Part shown: in pieces, positions 24,258 to 33,400 of the stretch
How positions within the stretch are numbered: position 1 is the first letter of the stretch
How the letters are laid out: each line of letters opens with the position of its first letter
Origin: Flectonema sp. DT1601
Taxonomy: Eukaryota; Euglenozoa; Diplonemea; Diplonemida; Diplonemidae
Direction: 5' to 3'
DNA length: 64,000 nucleotides
Assembly (NCBI GenBank): GCA_964019425.1
Contig: OZ025816.1
Location: forward strand, 620,001-684,000
Notes under the pieces: generated by a model
Seen by the model: the letters and a program-made list of their open reading frames with translations, nothing else
The model's database searches: none
What the model was told of the DNA's origin: nothing
Translations under genes and position numbers: made by a program

Positions 24258-24342
24258 CTTGATGGGCGTGATTGGGCTGAAACGCGAAGGCGTCTTCTGC
24301 TGCTGGCGGGTGACGTTGAGAGGAATCCGGGACCGAGACGCC
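24255..24342 (+). promoter_or_regulatory. UGA junction, conserved stem and 2A motif between ORF1 and ORF2 (B3)
   Basis: The ORF1 stop is AAG-TGA-CTT. The same frame stays open into ORF2. GGCGTCT (24289-24295) can pair with AGACGCC (24336-24342), beginning 31 nt after the stop. Between them lies the 2A motif GDVERNPGP (24309-24335), where ribosomes are known to skip the last Gly-Pro bond. B4 (39847-39849, 39901-39927) and B5 (46869-46871, 46923-46949) have the same layout. Confidence 0.8.
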
Positions 24343-27300
24343 ATCATGATGGACCTTCTTCGGGGCTGCGAGTTATCAGCTGGAACTGCAGAACGATCAA
24401 CGGAAGAGAGGAGTTCATAGGAAACATCCTGGGTAAGTATAGCCCTGATGTATTATGCCTGCAGGAAACTTCAGTTCGGAAGCCTCTGTACCACTGGAAC
24501 TACATCACGTACAGGAGAGATAGACCGGGTAGAGGTGGCGGTATAATCACCCTGGTGAAGAGAGGTCTTCAGCATGCCTGCTACGAAATATGTATCCCTT
24601 CGATTAGAGGAATTGTTGAGACATTGGGTGTCAGGATTAATGATGAGGTAAATGTTCTCAACGTGTATTCGCCGCCAAGTTCTAAGATAGATTTTGATCT
24701 CTTCCCTTTGAAGCGTGATGAAAGGTTTATATTTGCTGGTGACTTCAATGCTCATCATAAACTCTGGTCAAAGAAGACGGATACGAAGGGCTGCCAGCTT
24801 CTGGAGTGGTGCAGATCTAATAACCTTCTGATTGCAAACGATCCGGGATTTGTAACGTTGCCGAGACACGGGACTTCACCGGATGCAATCCTCCACCACG
24901 AGGAGTTACAATTACTACACTTCGGGTTAATTGGTGATGGCTCTGAGCATGGGTCTGATCACTTACCTCTTGCTGCAGTCTTTGACACGTTCTCACCGCT
25001 GGAAACAGTGAACAACCAGGCATCGAAAAAATCAGTCTGGGACTTTAATACAGCTGATTGGTACTCGTTCCGTCTTGATTTGGATTACCGACTTAGCAAG
25101 GTGAACAGTCCTCCGAAGGTGGGTATCAGAGCGGCAACATTTAACCGTATCCTGCTTCATGTGGCGAAGAAGAACATCCGCAGAAGGCTCAGGATCCAGG
25201 GTAAGAGGAGGAGATTGTGGAATTCCTCAACCCCTGAGACCAAACAAGCGAAGGGGAAGTTCGTTGCTGAGAAACTTGCACAAGGTGAAGGTTTTGCATT
25301 CGCCTTCAAGAAGATTAAGGACCTGGATGCCGATGGGGGTCAAGACATCCAAATCCCTGAATTCAGTGAGGACCAACTCCCCAGTAAATTTCTCGATCAG
25401 TTCGTTAAGACCTCTGTCAGGAAACGTTTGAAATCTCCGAAGCTGAAGCCAAGTGATTACGCAGGTGCTTGTGGACCTCTGGTGATGTCTGAGCTTGAGC
25501 GCGCTATCAAGAAGGTAAAAGCTGGTAAGGCTCCTGGTCCTGATGGAATCCACGGGGCGATGCTGAAGAACCTTTCTGCAACCGGTAGACGATTTCTCTT
25601 ATTGGTATTCAACGACTCCTGGCTCTCAGCTAGAGTTCCGAAGGTCTGGAAAGAGGGTATGATTAAACCGGTATACAAACCGGGTAAACCCAAAGAAAAG
25701 CTATCCAGCTACAGGCCGATCACGTTGACATCTGTAGTCGGTAAAATGCTTGAACGGATAATTTACGACAGGCTGATGTATTGGTTGACGTCAAATAATG
25801 CCTTGTCCTCCATTCAGGCAGGTTTCAGAAGGGGTAGGAATACTTGCGAGCAAATCTCACTGCTGGTCAATGCGCTTCATGGTGCGAGAAAAAGTGGTAA
25901 GAGTTCAATTCTACTCTCTTTCGACTTCACTGAGGCATTTGATAGGATAAATCATGTTAAACTGATTGCTAAAATGGTGACGATGGGGATTCCTTCACCA
26001 TTCATCGGATGGGTCGCTAACTTTCTGACGCGAAGGAAGGCAAAGGTTAGTGTCAATGGCAATCTGAGCGCATACAGAACTGTGACGAAAGGTGTTCCGC
26101 AAGGGTCGATTGTTGGACCTCTCCTTTATCTGATATATGTCGACGACCTGGCTAAGAAACTTGAGAAGACCGGATGTGTTTCAGCACTCTACGCAGACGA
26201 CACAGCTTGTGTGGTTTCGAATAAGGATTTTAAAGTAACTTACCGGATGGCGCAGTTAGTCCTTGGGTTAGTAGATCGTTGGTGCAAAGATAATGACATG
26301 GCACTGTCGGTTTCGAAGACCTGCGGGATGCCGGTGGACTGTCCTAGGAATATGTATTGGAGGCTGGGATTCCCCAGAACGTCAGGAGAGAACTTCTTTC
26401 GGATCAGTAGGGAGGAACTGGCTGGGATGATTCGGTCAAATGAAGAAGGTAGGCCATTACTTGGAAACGGGGCGATGATCCTCAAGCTGGGTGATACTGA
26501 GGTTACGAAGGCAAGTGAACTTCTTGAACTGATGCCAGTGGGACCGGATCCGACCTGGGTGAAGTTGCTGACTGCCGTACTCATGCCGATGGTGGATAGT
26601 GTTAAGTACTTGGGTGTCCATATTGACGATGACCTGAAATATGGTACACAAGTGGATAAACTACTGGATGAGACGAGGAAGGGACTTGTTCTGCTTCGAA
26701 AGTTGGAGCTATTCAACTTTGATTTCAAAACGCTGAACATGATCAAGAACTTGTACATCCTCTCAAGGATTCTGTATGGGCTTGAGAGCTATGGACCTTT
26801 CCTGACAGATGAACAGCTTAAACCTATTGACCTGAATCTGAGGAAGATAGCTAGAAAGATCACCGGCTGCGGCTTCAACACAAGGTCCCTTCCGTTACTG
26901 TGGGAGGCGAACATACTCCTGATGAGACTGCAGATTGAGAAGCAAGCCAGGATTGCTTTATTTAGGTATCGGTCACTGGATTGGGTTCCTTCTACGAAGG
27001 GAATCGCTAGTGGAACTTGGAGTTCAACTTTACCGGCCGAGGACCGTAATATGGAGATCCAGGGGATTGTCATGCCTGACAGCATCGAGCCATGGATAGA
27101 TGTTCCGAACCTGGAGATATCTTGCGGATATGGACATTCGAAGACCGGTGTTGCTGAAGTGGACAAGGCTAAGTTCGAGGAGTACTGCAGCGAACTTAGG
27201 CCATGTACCTCGTCCATTTTTGTTGACGGATCCCACGACCCTGTCAACTACACGGCAGGCGCAGCGGCAGTGCAGATCACGCCGTGTGAACGGACCATGG

Positions 27301-28121
27301 CATCGAGACTTGTTGCAACGGAAAGTAGTTATAAAGCTGAACAGGTAACTCTGAAGCTGTTAATAAGTGAATTTGGAAAAGCAACCTCTGTCTTGGGTCC
27401 CAGATCTGGAATCACGAGAGTCTTCAGTGATTCTAAATCCAATCTGGATGAGCTGCGTGGTGGAATTGCGGCTCAGAGGAAGCTGAACTCTCTCTCGATA
27501 CTAGAAGGGATAAGGAAATTAGACTCATTCGTTCACCTTCAATTCATCCCAGCTCACGTGGGAATTGAACCGCATGACAAGGCAGATGAACTGGCGAAAA
27601 AGATCTCAAAAGATGTTAAGAGCAAGCCGGTGTCAACGACTATGGACTTCTTCGCACATAAGTCAAGGATAGTGAGGGAAGCTAACAGAAAGCTGTTTGG
27701 TAAGATTATGGAGGGTTCAACAAGGGCGAAACCACCGATCAAACGGGTGATGCTTAGGCAATATCTTGATGCTACCGGAGGCCTGAGAGCGGCTCGATAC
27801 CCCAAGGACATGCTGAGAGAATCAGAGATAAGGATAGCCAGCTTCAGAACGGGCTCTCACCCCCTGCTCAGGGTAAATGAACTACCGATAAAGTGCCCCT
27901 TCTGCAAAAGAACAGACTCTTCTGCCCGACATCTAATATTTGATTGCGAGGATGGTGACGTGGTCCGCATCAGAGAAGGAACAATTAGATCAAACATTCA
28001 GGAAGCGAGAATTTCCGAGACCAAACTGAATCTTTCAATAATGTTTGCGACGAGAAATCTTCACGCCCTAGCCGGCTACTTATGGCATTTGGAACAACGA
28101 ACAGGCTTATCAAACTGTTAA
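24258..28121 (+). CDS. LINE-B ORF2 polyprotein: 2A, endonuclease, reverse transcriptase, RNase H
   Basis: 1287 codons are open from directly after the ORF1 TGA, with no AUG before the endonuclease. The order is: 2A motif GDVERNPGP (residues 18-26); APE-type endonuclease (WNCRT, LCLQETS, RRDRPGRGGGI, GDFNAHHKLW, HGSDHLPL); RT with GKAPGPDGIHG, YRPITLTSVVGK, LSFDFTEAFDRINH, GVPQGSIVGPLLYLIYVDDL and YADD near residue 645; a PDZ-like insertion near 731-780; RNase H from about residue 986 (VDGSHDP, YKAEQ, FSDSKS, AHVGIE, DKADELAKK); and zinc knuckle CPFCKRTDS...HLIFDC near 1212. It resembles RNase H LINEs of the ingi/L1Tc type, which also carry 2A. All catalytic residues that I can place are present, so it could be active if ORF1 is supplied. 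Confidence 0.93.
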   Translation, partial: LDGRDWAETRRRLLLLAGDVERNPGPRRHHDGPSSGLRVISWNCRTINGREEFIGNILGKYSPDVLCLQETSVRKPLYHWNYITYRRDRPGRGGGIITLVKRGLQHACYEICIPSIRGIVETLGVRINDEVNVLNVYSPPSSKIDFDLFPLKRDERFIFAGDFNAHHKLWSKKTDTKGCQLLEWCRSNNLLIANDPGFVTLPRHGTSPDAILHHEELQLLHFGLIGDGSEHGSDHLPLAAVFDTFSPLETVNNQASKKSVWDFNTADWYSFRLDLDYRLSKVNSPPKVGIRAATFNRILLHVAKKNIRRRLRIQGKRRRLWNSSTPETKQAKGKFVAEKLAQGEGFAFAFKKIKDLDADGGQDIQIPEFSEDQLPSKFLDQFVKTSVRKRLKSPKLKPSDYAGACGPLVMSELERAIKKVKAGKAPGPDGIHGAMLKNLSATGRRFLLLVFNDSWLSARVPKVWKEGMIKPVYKPGKPKEKLSSYRPITLTSVVGKMLERIIYDRLMYWLTSNNALSSIQAGFRRGRNTCEQISLLVNALHGARKSGKSSILLSFDFTEAFDRINHVKLIAKMVTMGIPSPFIGWVANFLTRRKAKVSVNGNLSAYRTVTKGVPQGSIVGPLLYLIYVDDLAKKLEKTGCVSALYADDTACVVSNKDFKVTYRMAQLVLGLVDRWCKDNDMALSVSKTCGMPVDCPRNMYWRLGFPRTSGENFFRISREELAGMIRSNEEGRPLLGNGAMILKLGDTEVTKASELLELMPVGPDPTWVKLLTAVLMPMVDSVKYLGVHIDDDLKYGTQVDKLLDETRKGLVLLRKLELFNFDFKTLNMIKNLYILSRILYGLESYGPFLTDEQLKPIDLNLRKIARKITGCGFNTRSLPLLWEANILLMRLQIEKQARIALFRYRSLDWVPSTKGIASGTWSSTLPAEDRNMEIQGIVMPDSIEPWIDVPNLEISCGYGHSKTGVAEVDKAKFEEYCSELRPCTSSIFVDGSHDPVNYTAGAAAVQITPCERTMASRLVATESSYKAEQVTLKLLISEFGKATSVLGPRSGITRVFSDSKSNLDELRGGIAAQRKLNSLSILEGIRKLDSFVHLQFIPAHVGIEPHDKADELAKKISKDVKSKPVSTTMDFFAHKSRIVREANRKLFGKIMEGSTRAKPPIKRVMLRQYLDATGGLRAARYPKDMLRESEIRIASFRTGSHPLLRVNELPIKCPFCKRTDSSARHLIFDCEDGDVVRIREGTIRSNIQEARISETKLNLSIMFATRNLHALAGYLWHLEQRTGLSNC

Positions 28122-28206
28122 CTGATTGGTAGTTGCTAATTCATTAGTATCATTCTCCCTTATCACACTCCTTAATCATCTCCTAATTTCTCTGAGGACA
28201 TCCGCA

Positions 28207-28247
28207 GAGCTTCATGGCTCGTAGGTAACCCAGTGGTCTTTGGCCAC
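28207..28247 (+). promoter_or_regulatory. LINE-B 3'UTR double hairpin (B3 example)
   Basis: The first stem is GAGC-TTCATG-GCTC (28207-28220) and the second GTGGTC-TTT-GGCCAC (28233-28247). All family B copies have it. The B2 copy reads GAGCT-TCAT-AGCTC and the B' copy GGGCC-CTTTC-GGCTC, so pairing is retained through base changes. It is a candidate RT binding site; this is inferred. Confidence 0.55.
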
Positions 28248-28456
28248 CGTCCCTGTACTGATCCTTCGCTTTATATTAACTGTGTCTTGAGATTCCTATC
28301 CGGGGAAGTCCTCCAACGGACTCAGGACAGTTGCGCTTGTTTTTACTTATATACTTTATCAAAAAATAAGAAGGGCAAGAATGCTCAGAATGAAGAAAAA
28401 TAAAGTGGAAAGACAGGGGGGATGTGACTAAATAAATAAATAAATAAATAAATTTC

Positions 28457-28564
28457 TTTTTTATTTATTTAGTCACATCCCCCCTGTCTTTCCACTTTAT
28501 TTTTCTTTATTCTGAGCATTCTTGCCCTTCTTATTTTTTGATAAAGTAAATAAGTAAAAACAAG
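28457..28564 (-). repeat. Inverted LINE-B 3' end forming a palindrome with copy B3
   Basis: This is the reverse complement of the last about 100 nt of LINE-B (tcacatcccccctgtctttc... to ...gataaagtaaataag). With 28336-28436 it makes an inverted repeat with arms of about 100 nt around the (TAAA)n tract. It ends at the recurrent spacer and then joins the 5' break of the B2 copy. Confidence 0.88.
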
Positions 28565-28583
28565 AATTTTCTTTTTATTTATT

Positions 28584-28633
28584 CAACTGCTTAACTTTGA
28601 GCTGGTAGGTGAAGGAATTGAGCACGGTTCGGA
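28584..28633 (+). mobile_element. LINE-B2 copy, 5' piece (left of LINE-C insertion)
   Basis: It encodes QLLNFELVGEGIEHGS in the endonuclease frame. Removing LINE-C and one target duplication joins it in frame to HTPLSATFDTLSP at 34722. It is preceded by the spacer ttctttttatttatt, so B2 itself is 5'-truncated in the endonuclease. Confidence 0.88.
28616..28633 (+). repeat. Left target-site duplication of LINE-C (18 bp)
   Basis: AATTGAGCACGGTTCGGA is repeated exactly at 34703-34720, after the LINE-C poly(A). One or two A at the left end may belong to the tail. Confidence 0.9.
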
Positions 28634-28644
28634 AAAAAAATAAA

Positions 28645-30493
28645 ATGGCTGGAAAGAAAGCAATGCGTCCGCAAGATAGAAGGGCTGCAGAAAGGAGAGA
28701 AAGAGAAAGGAAAGAGGCGAAGAAGATGAGGGAACAAGCCAGAAATGAGATCCGGGAAGAAGAGACCCAACAAGAAGACGAGGACGTGGTGATGGGAGAA
28801 TCACCAGAAGTATCAGAGGAAGAAATGGAGATGGACTCTCCAGAAGTACCGGAAGGAATTGCAGTAGAGGTGACCGCAGTAGGACCTCCAGCAGTATTTC
28901 AAGCAAGCCCTCAAAACAAGGAGGCAACTCAAACTAAGACAAGCCCTCAAAACAAAGAGGCAATTCAAATAAGCCCTCAAAATATCGAGGCACAAAGAAG
29001 TGTATTTTCAGAAACGAAACAAAGCCCTCCGTCAAATGAGGCACCCCAATCAAGCCCTCAAATCAAAGAGGCACAAAGAAGATCGACGGTGATGATGAAT
29101 GGACCACCACCAAAGTTTAACAAGGAGCATTTTAAATGCAAAATACTCCAGCCAACTGATGACCTCAACTGCAAGACCAACGGCATTATACTTGCATTAT
29201 CTCAACAAGGAAGAAACCTGGACGAAGACTACTTCGAAAAGGCTAGCAAAACGCAACAACTGACGATAGTTCACACGACCACCTCCAAAACGTGCCCTAC
29301 AACACGCAACTGACTGCAGTCAGATTCAAACGCCAGTCCAATTCGATGGACATTTAAAAATTAGAAGCTGGTGGTTCGTTACAATGTCAGGCACGACCCA
29401 CAGACCAACATTGACCATCGCCAAAAAGGTCAACCCACCGGAGACACATGAACTGATAGCCTGGATGACAAAGAAGGACATCTCCAAGGCGCAGGTGGAA
29501 AGCCCCTCAGCAGTAACAGCCATGATAAAAGCGGTTGTTGCACAACACGGAAGGGTGGATCAAAGATCGTACAGATCAGTGGAGGGAGACTTTGCGGAGT
29601 TAACAATCCTGCCAACGGATGTAGACTCAGCAGTAAAGTTACTGAAGAACTCGGGAACAGACAAGGTCTACTTCCGAATCAAACAAACGCTGGGACAGTC
29701 AGCAACCAAGTACAGTACCGTGTGGCTGGACCGCAAGACGACGAATGATGAGGCAGTTGGCATTCTGAAAGCCCAACAAGACCTCTGTTACGGACTCACC
29801 ATCAGCCACGGCAAAATAGGGTTGAGAGTGGTTAAAACAAAGGACGTCGACAAAGTAAGGAAGGGAGCTGGGAAGTACGCCAGCACTGTATACGGCGAAG
29901 GACTACACCGTCTCAGCGGAGCGCCTTATAGCTGGGGCAACAGGCTCCAGAATATTCTATCGCAGTTGGGACTGAGGTCTAAATTTGTAAGGATGGATAG
30001 GGGTGACTTCATCATCGCGTTGGACAAGAAGCCGGAAACGAAACTTGTCCAATGTGGTGAGGTAGTCATCCTAATTGAAAAATTAGAAAGTGTGGAAGTG
30101 GAAGTGAAGAAACCCGTCGTTGTGAAATACCGCGAGGCCAAGACTTCGTATGCAGCCGCAGTCAAAAAGACGTTACCGACTCCGAAAAATCCAACAACTG
30201 AAGTACAAAACTCTGAGAGCAGTGTTAAGGAACTCAGAGAAAAGACTGACAACATGATGGCACAACTTAAGAATGATGTTACAGATCTGCAGAAAAGATT
30301 AGAGGAGGGACTCTACAATCTAACGAAGGTGGTCGCAACCCTGACGGAGGCCGCTAATAAAAACGAAAAGAACTACAACAACATGGCCATAGCCATCACA
30401 AGTCTGGTAGAATCGGTGAAGCGGATGGAAGCCACTATTGATCTCGGTCGAACAACAAGTACGAATAGAAACAACAACACTGGCCAATCATGA
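28645..30493 (+). pseudogene. LINE-C ORF1, split by one frameshift
   Basis: The start is ATG at 28645 (MAGKKAMRPQDRRAAERR). The frame closes at 29311-29313; the next frame is open from about 29270 and runs to 30493. The overlap lies at 29270-29313, so a 1-nt gain or equivalent loss probably occurred there. The N-terminal part is Lys/Arg/Glu-rich, then has about five variants of an SPQNKEA repeat. The second part has hydrophobic stretches (MTKKDISKAQV, TDKVYFRIKQTLG, VVILIEKLESVEV) and ends in a coiled coil (MMAQLKNDVTDLQKRLEE). Joined, it would be about 615 residues. It is probably an RNA-binding ORF1; no CCHC is seen. A programmed frameshift cannot be excluded from one copy. Confidence 0.75.
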
Positions 30494-33400
30494 TTGTGAT
30501 TTGGTCAAATAACATTCGCTCAGTTCTGAAACCAGAAAACTACTTCAAACTGAATTGGGCCCTCAAAGAAGAAAAACCTGAAATAATACTGCTACAAGAA
30601 ACATGGTTAACCGATGACAAGCCCTTCTCTGTCGACGGGTACAAAATTTACAGAAGAGACAGCACCACCAAGATGGGACATCGTGGGCTCATTACATTGG
30701 TAAGGAATGATCTTAAAAATGCGATTATTAAACTCAACGACATCTCATTTGACCAAACTGAGATACTATCAGTAGAATTACAGTCTAATCCACCTCTTAT
30801 AATACATAATGTTTACCACCCGCCTGAAATCAAGGCAACAACCTGGAAGATTAAATCAGAACTCGGCACATTAATTGCGGGTGATATAAATGGACACCAT
30901 CCGACATGGTCTAATGGAAATAAGAACACTACTGGTATAAGCTTCTATAATTGGTCACTGGAAGCTGCAATGAAAGTTATTAACAACCCTCAACAACACA
31001 CGAGACCGCTAAGCCTGACATCCCCAGACATTGTAGCCTTGGACAACACGATGGAAGCAGAAGTTAAAATTATGAGAGGGTGGGGTAGCGACCATCAGCC
31101 ACTTAAAATAATCATCGAAGAAATAAAGACTCAAGAGCAACATCAGAAAACTTACAATTGGAAATGGAAATGGCACTGTGCCGACTGGGAATACTACAGA
31201 AGAATATTGCAAGCTGCAGCACCCAAGCTGGAACATATAAAAACAGTCCAAAAACTGGGAGCAAGAATAAACAATGAAATATTAAAGGCAGCGGGAAGGG
31301 CCATACCAGGATATAACAAAGAAGTAGGTGGTGCCTTCACAGTGAGGGACCCTGAACTTGAGGAGTTAATGACTGAGACGGATCCGGATAAAACAACTAC
31401 GGATGCTATAGCAGAAGGAATCCGAAAGGTAAAACAGAACATTATCGAATGTGATATGTCGGGAAAAGATTATCGGTGGGCCTTTCGGAAAGTCAAACAG
31501 CTAGAAGGTAGAACGATCGATCATACGATCAGTAACATAACACACAAAGGGAGGGAATTAACTGATTCACAGGAAATAGCAAATGCTTTTACTGAAACGT
31601 ACGCAAACCAATTCCCGAAAGATGGGGAAATGGAGACAATTTCGGAACGACCGGATGAAAATGATGAGGAATTTGGGATGTCGGAACTGGTGAGACAGCT
31701 CACAAAAACGAAGGAAAAGAAAGCACCGGGACCCGACAAGATCTGGAATTCTATGATCAAACAACTGCCGGAAGCCTTTCTCAAACAACTGTTGCGACTG
31801 TTTAACCTGTCATGGCAACGATCAGCTGTACCAAGGTGCTGGAAAAGCGGTATGGTCATACCCATATTAAAACCAGATAAGGACAAAAAGCAAGTTCTTT
31901 CTTATAGACCGATAACACTCACCTCTTCTATTGCGAAGCTCTTTGAGAGGATGATCGTTGAACGCATGCATCATTTATTAAATAAGACGATGAACCCAAG
32001 ACAGGCGGCCTACAAACGCGGACGAGATGCTACAGAAAACCTATGCATCGTAACTGACCGGCTTCTCAGTGCTAGGGACAGGGGAAAGGAAGCAATACTA
32101 ATCACCTTTGATCTACAAAAGGCATTTGACGCGGTACAGCCAAAAACTCTTATGGACAAGATGATGACCGCAGGGTTACCAACAAGGTATCTGAGGTGGG
32201 TACAAAACTATCTGACCGGAAGAAAAATCACAACGAGGGTGAACGGAACAAAAGGTAATTTCCAAAACATACAAGTGGGTGTACCACAAGGAAGCGTGCT
32301 GGGCCCCCAGCTCTTTTCGATATTTATAAACGATTTAATAGAGAAACTGGAGAAGTTTGAGCCAACCGTCTTTGCTGACGATGTTGGGATAGTTATCGCA
32401 TCTGATACCATCAACCGTCTGGAGGATCGAGTCAATGAAGCGGTACGAATCTTTGAGGAATGGGCATTAGACTCCCAAATAAAAATTAATAAGAACCCTG
32501 GCAAAACTGAATACATTCATGTGCCGAACAGAACGCAGGACAAGTCCCCAGTTGTGGTGTACTCTGAAGAGCATACTTTTAAATATGTTGTGGCCACAGC
32601 AGAACAGATAAGAAACCTTGTGAAAGACGATGGCACAACAACAGTAGAAAAGAAGGAAGACTATGCTGTCACTCACTTGTACGTGGTGCCGCCACATAGA
32701 ATAAAGACAAAGCTGCCGAACAAACCAACAGTAATAAAAACACTAAAGATGAATGCTCAGCGCTTCCCCCAACTAAAGAAAGTTCACAATCGGGGGGAAA
32801 TAGATAAGATGTTGGAAACAGTGGGGCCAGGACTTCACGGATTCGCACTTGCAACTGGACGGAAAGTACATAAGACGAAAGTTGTAAGATACCTGGGAGT
32901 ACACTATGACGAGAACCTGACATTTGAGTCACAGATGGGGAAAATGATGATAGCTGCATCCAGAGGTCTTGGCTTACTGACTAGACTTACCCGGATAGGC
33001 TGTAGGAAGAGAACGCTGATTAGCATCCTAGTGACGGTGGTCCTAGCAAGGATCCTTTATGGTGTTGAGAGCTTTGCTTGGGTACTAACAAGCAACTTTC
33101 TCCAGCAACTGGAATTAATTATAAACAGAACAGTGAGGCTGGTCACTGGATGCCTGCGGAGCACAGAATTAACAAGACTGTACGAAGAGGCAGACACTCC
33201 ACGACTAAAGGAACACATCCAATACAAGAAGTGCAGAACATATGAACGATTCAAGCTCAGTCCACACCTACCAGCACATGAACTGACAAAAACAAAAAGA
33301 ATGGAAGAGAACCCACCAAAAACGATATGGGGATGGACTGTCTGGAATTACTATGTATCTGGGATCCCTGGTCTTGACATAAACAGAAGTATCATAAGCC

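Larger units (their letters stand above)
22853..28456 (+). mobile_element. LINE-B copy B3, nearly complete, ORF1 5'-truncated
   Basis: The element follows the recurrent spacer (ttcttttttatttatt) at the end of the B' tail. It carries a truncated ORF1, a complete ORF2 without a frame break, the 3'UTR and a (TAAA)n tail. Of the family B copies here it has the best ORF2. Confidence 0.93.

Noticed and set aside
24309-24335. 2A motif as a sign of an integrated RNA virus
   Set aside because: It sits in a LINE ORF2 with endonuclease, RT and RNase H, and 2A is known in such elements. No capsid or RNA-polymerase gene is present.
24555-28121. GTG at 24555 (or ATG at 40144) as the start of LINE-B ORF2
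   Set aside because: This would remove WNCRT, the QETS motif and other endonuclease residues, which are conserved in all three copies in the same open frame upstream.
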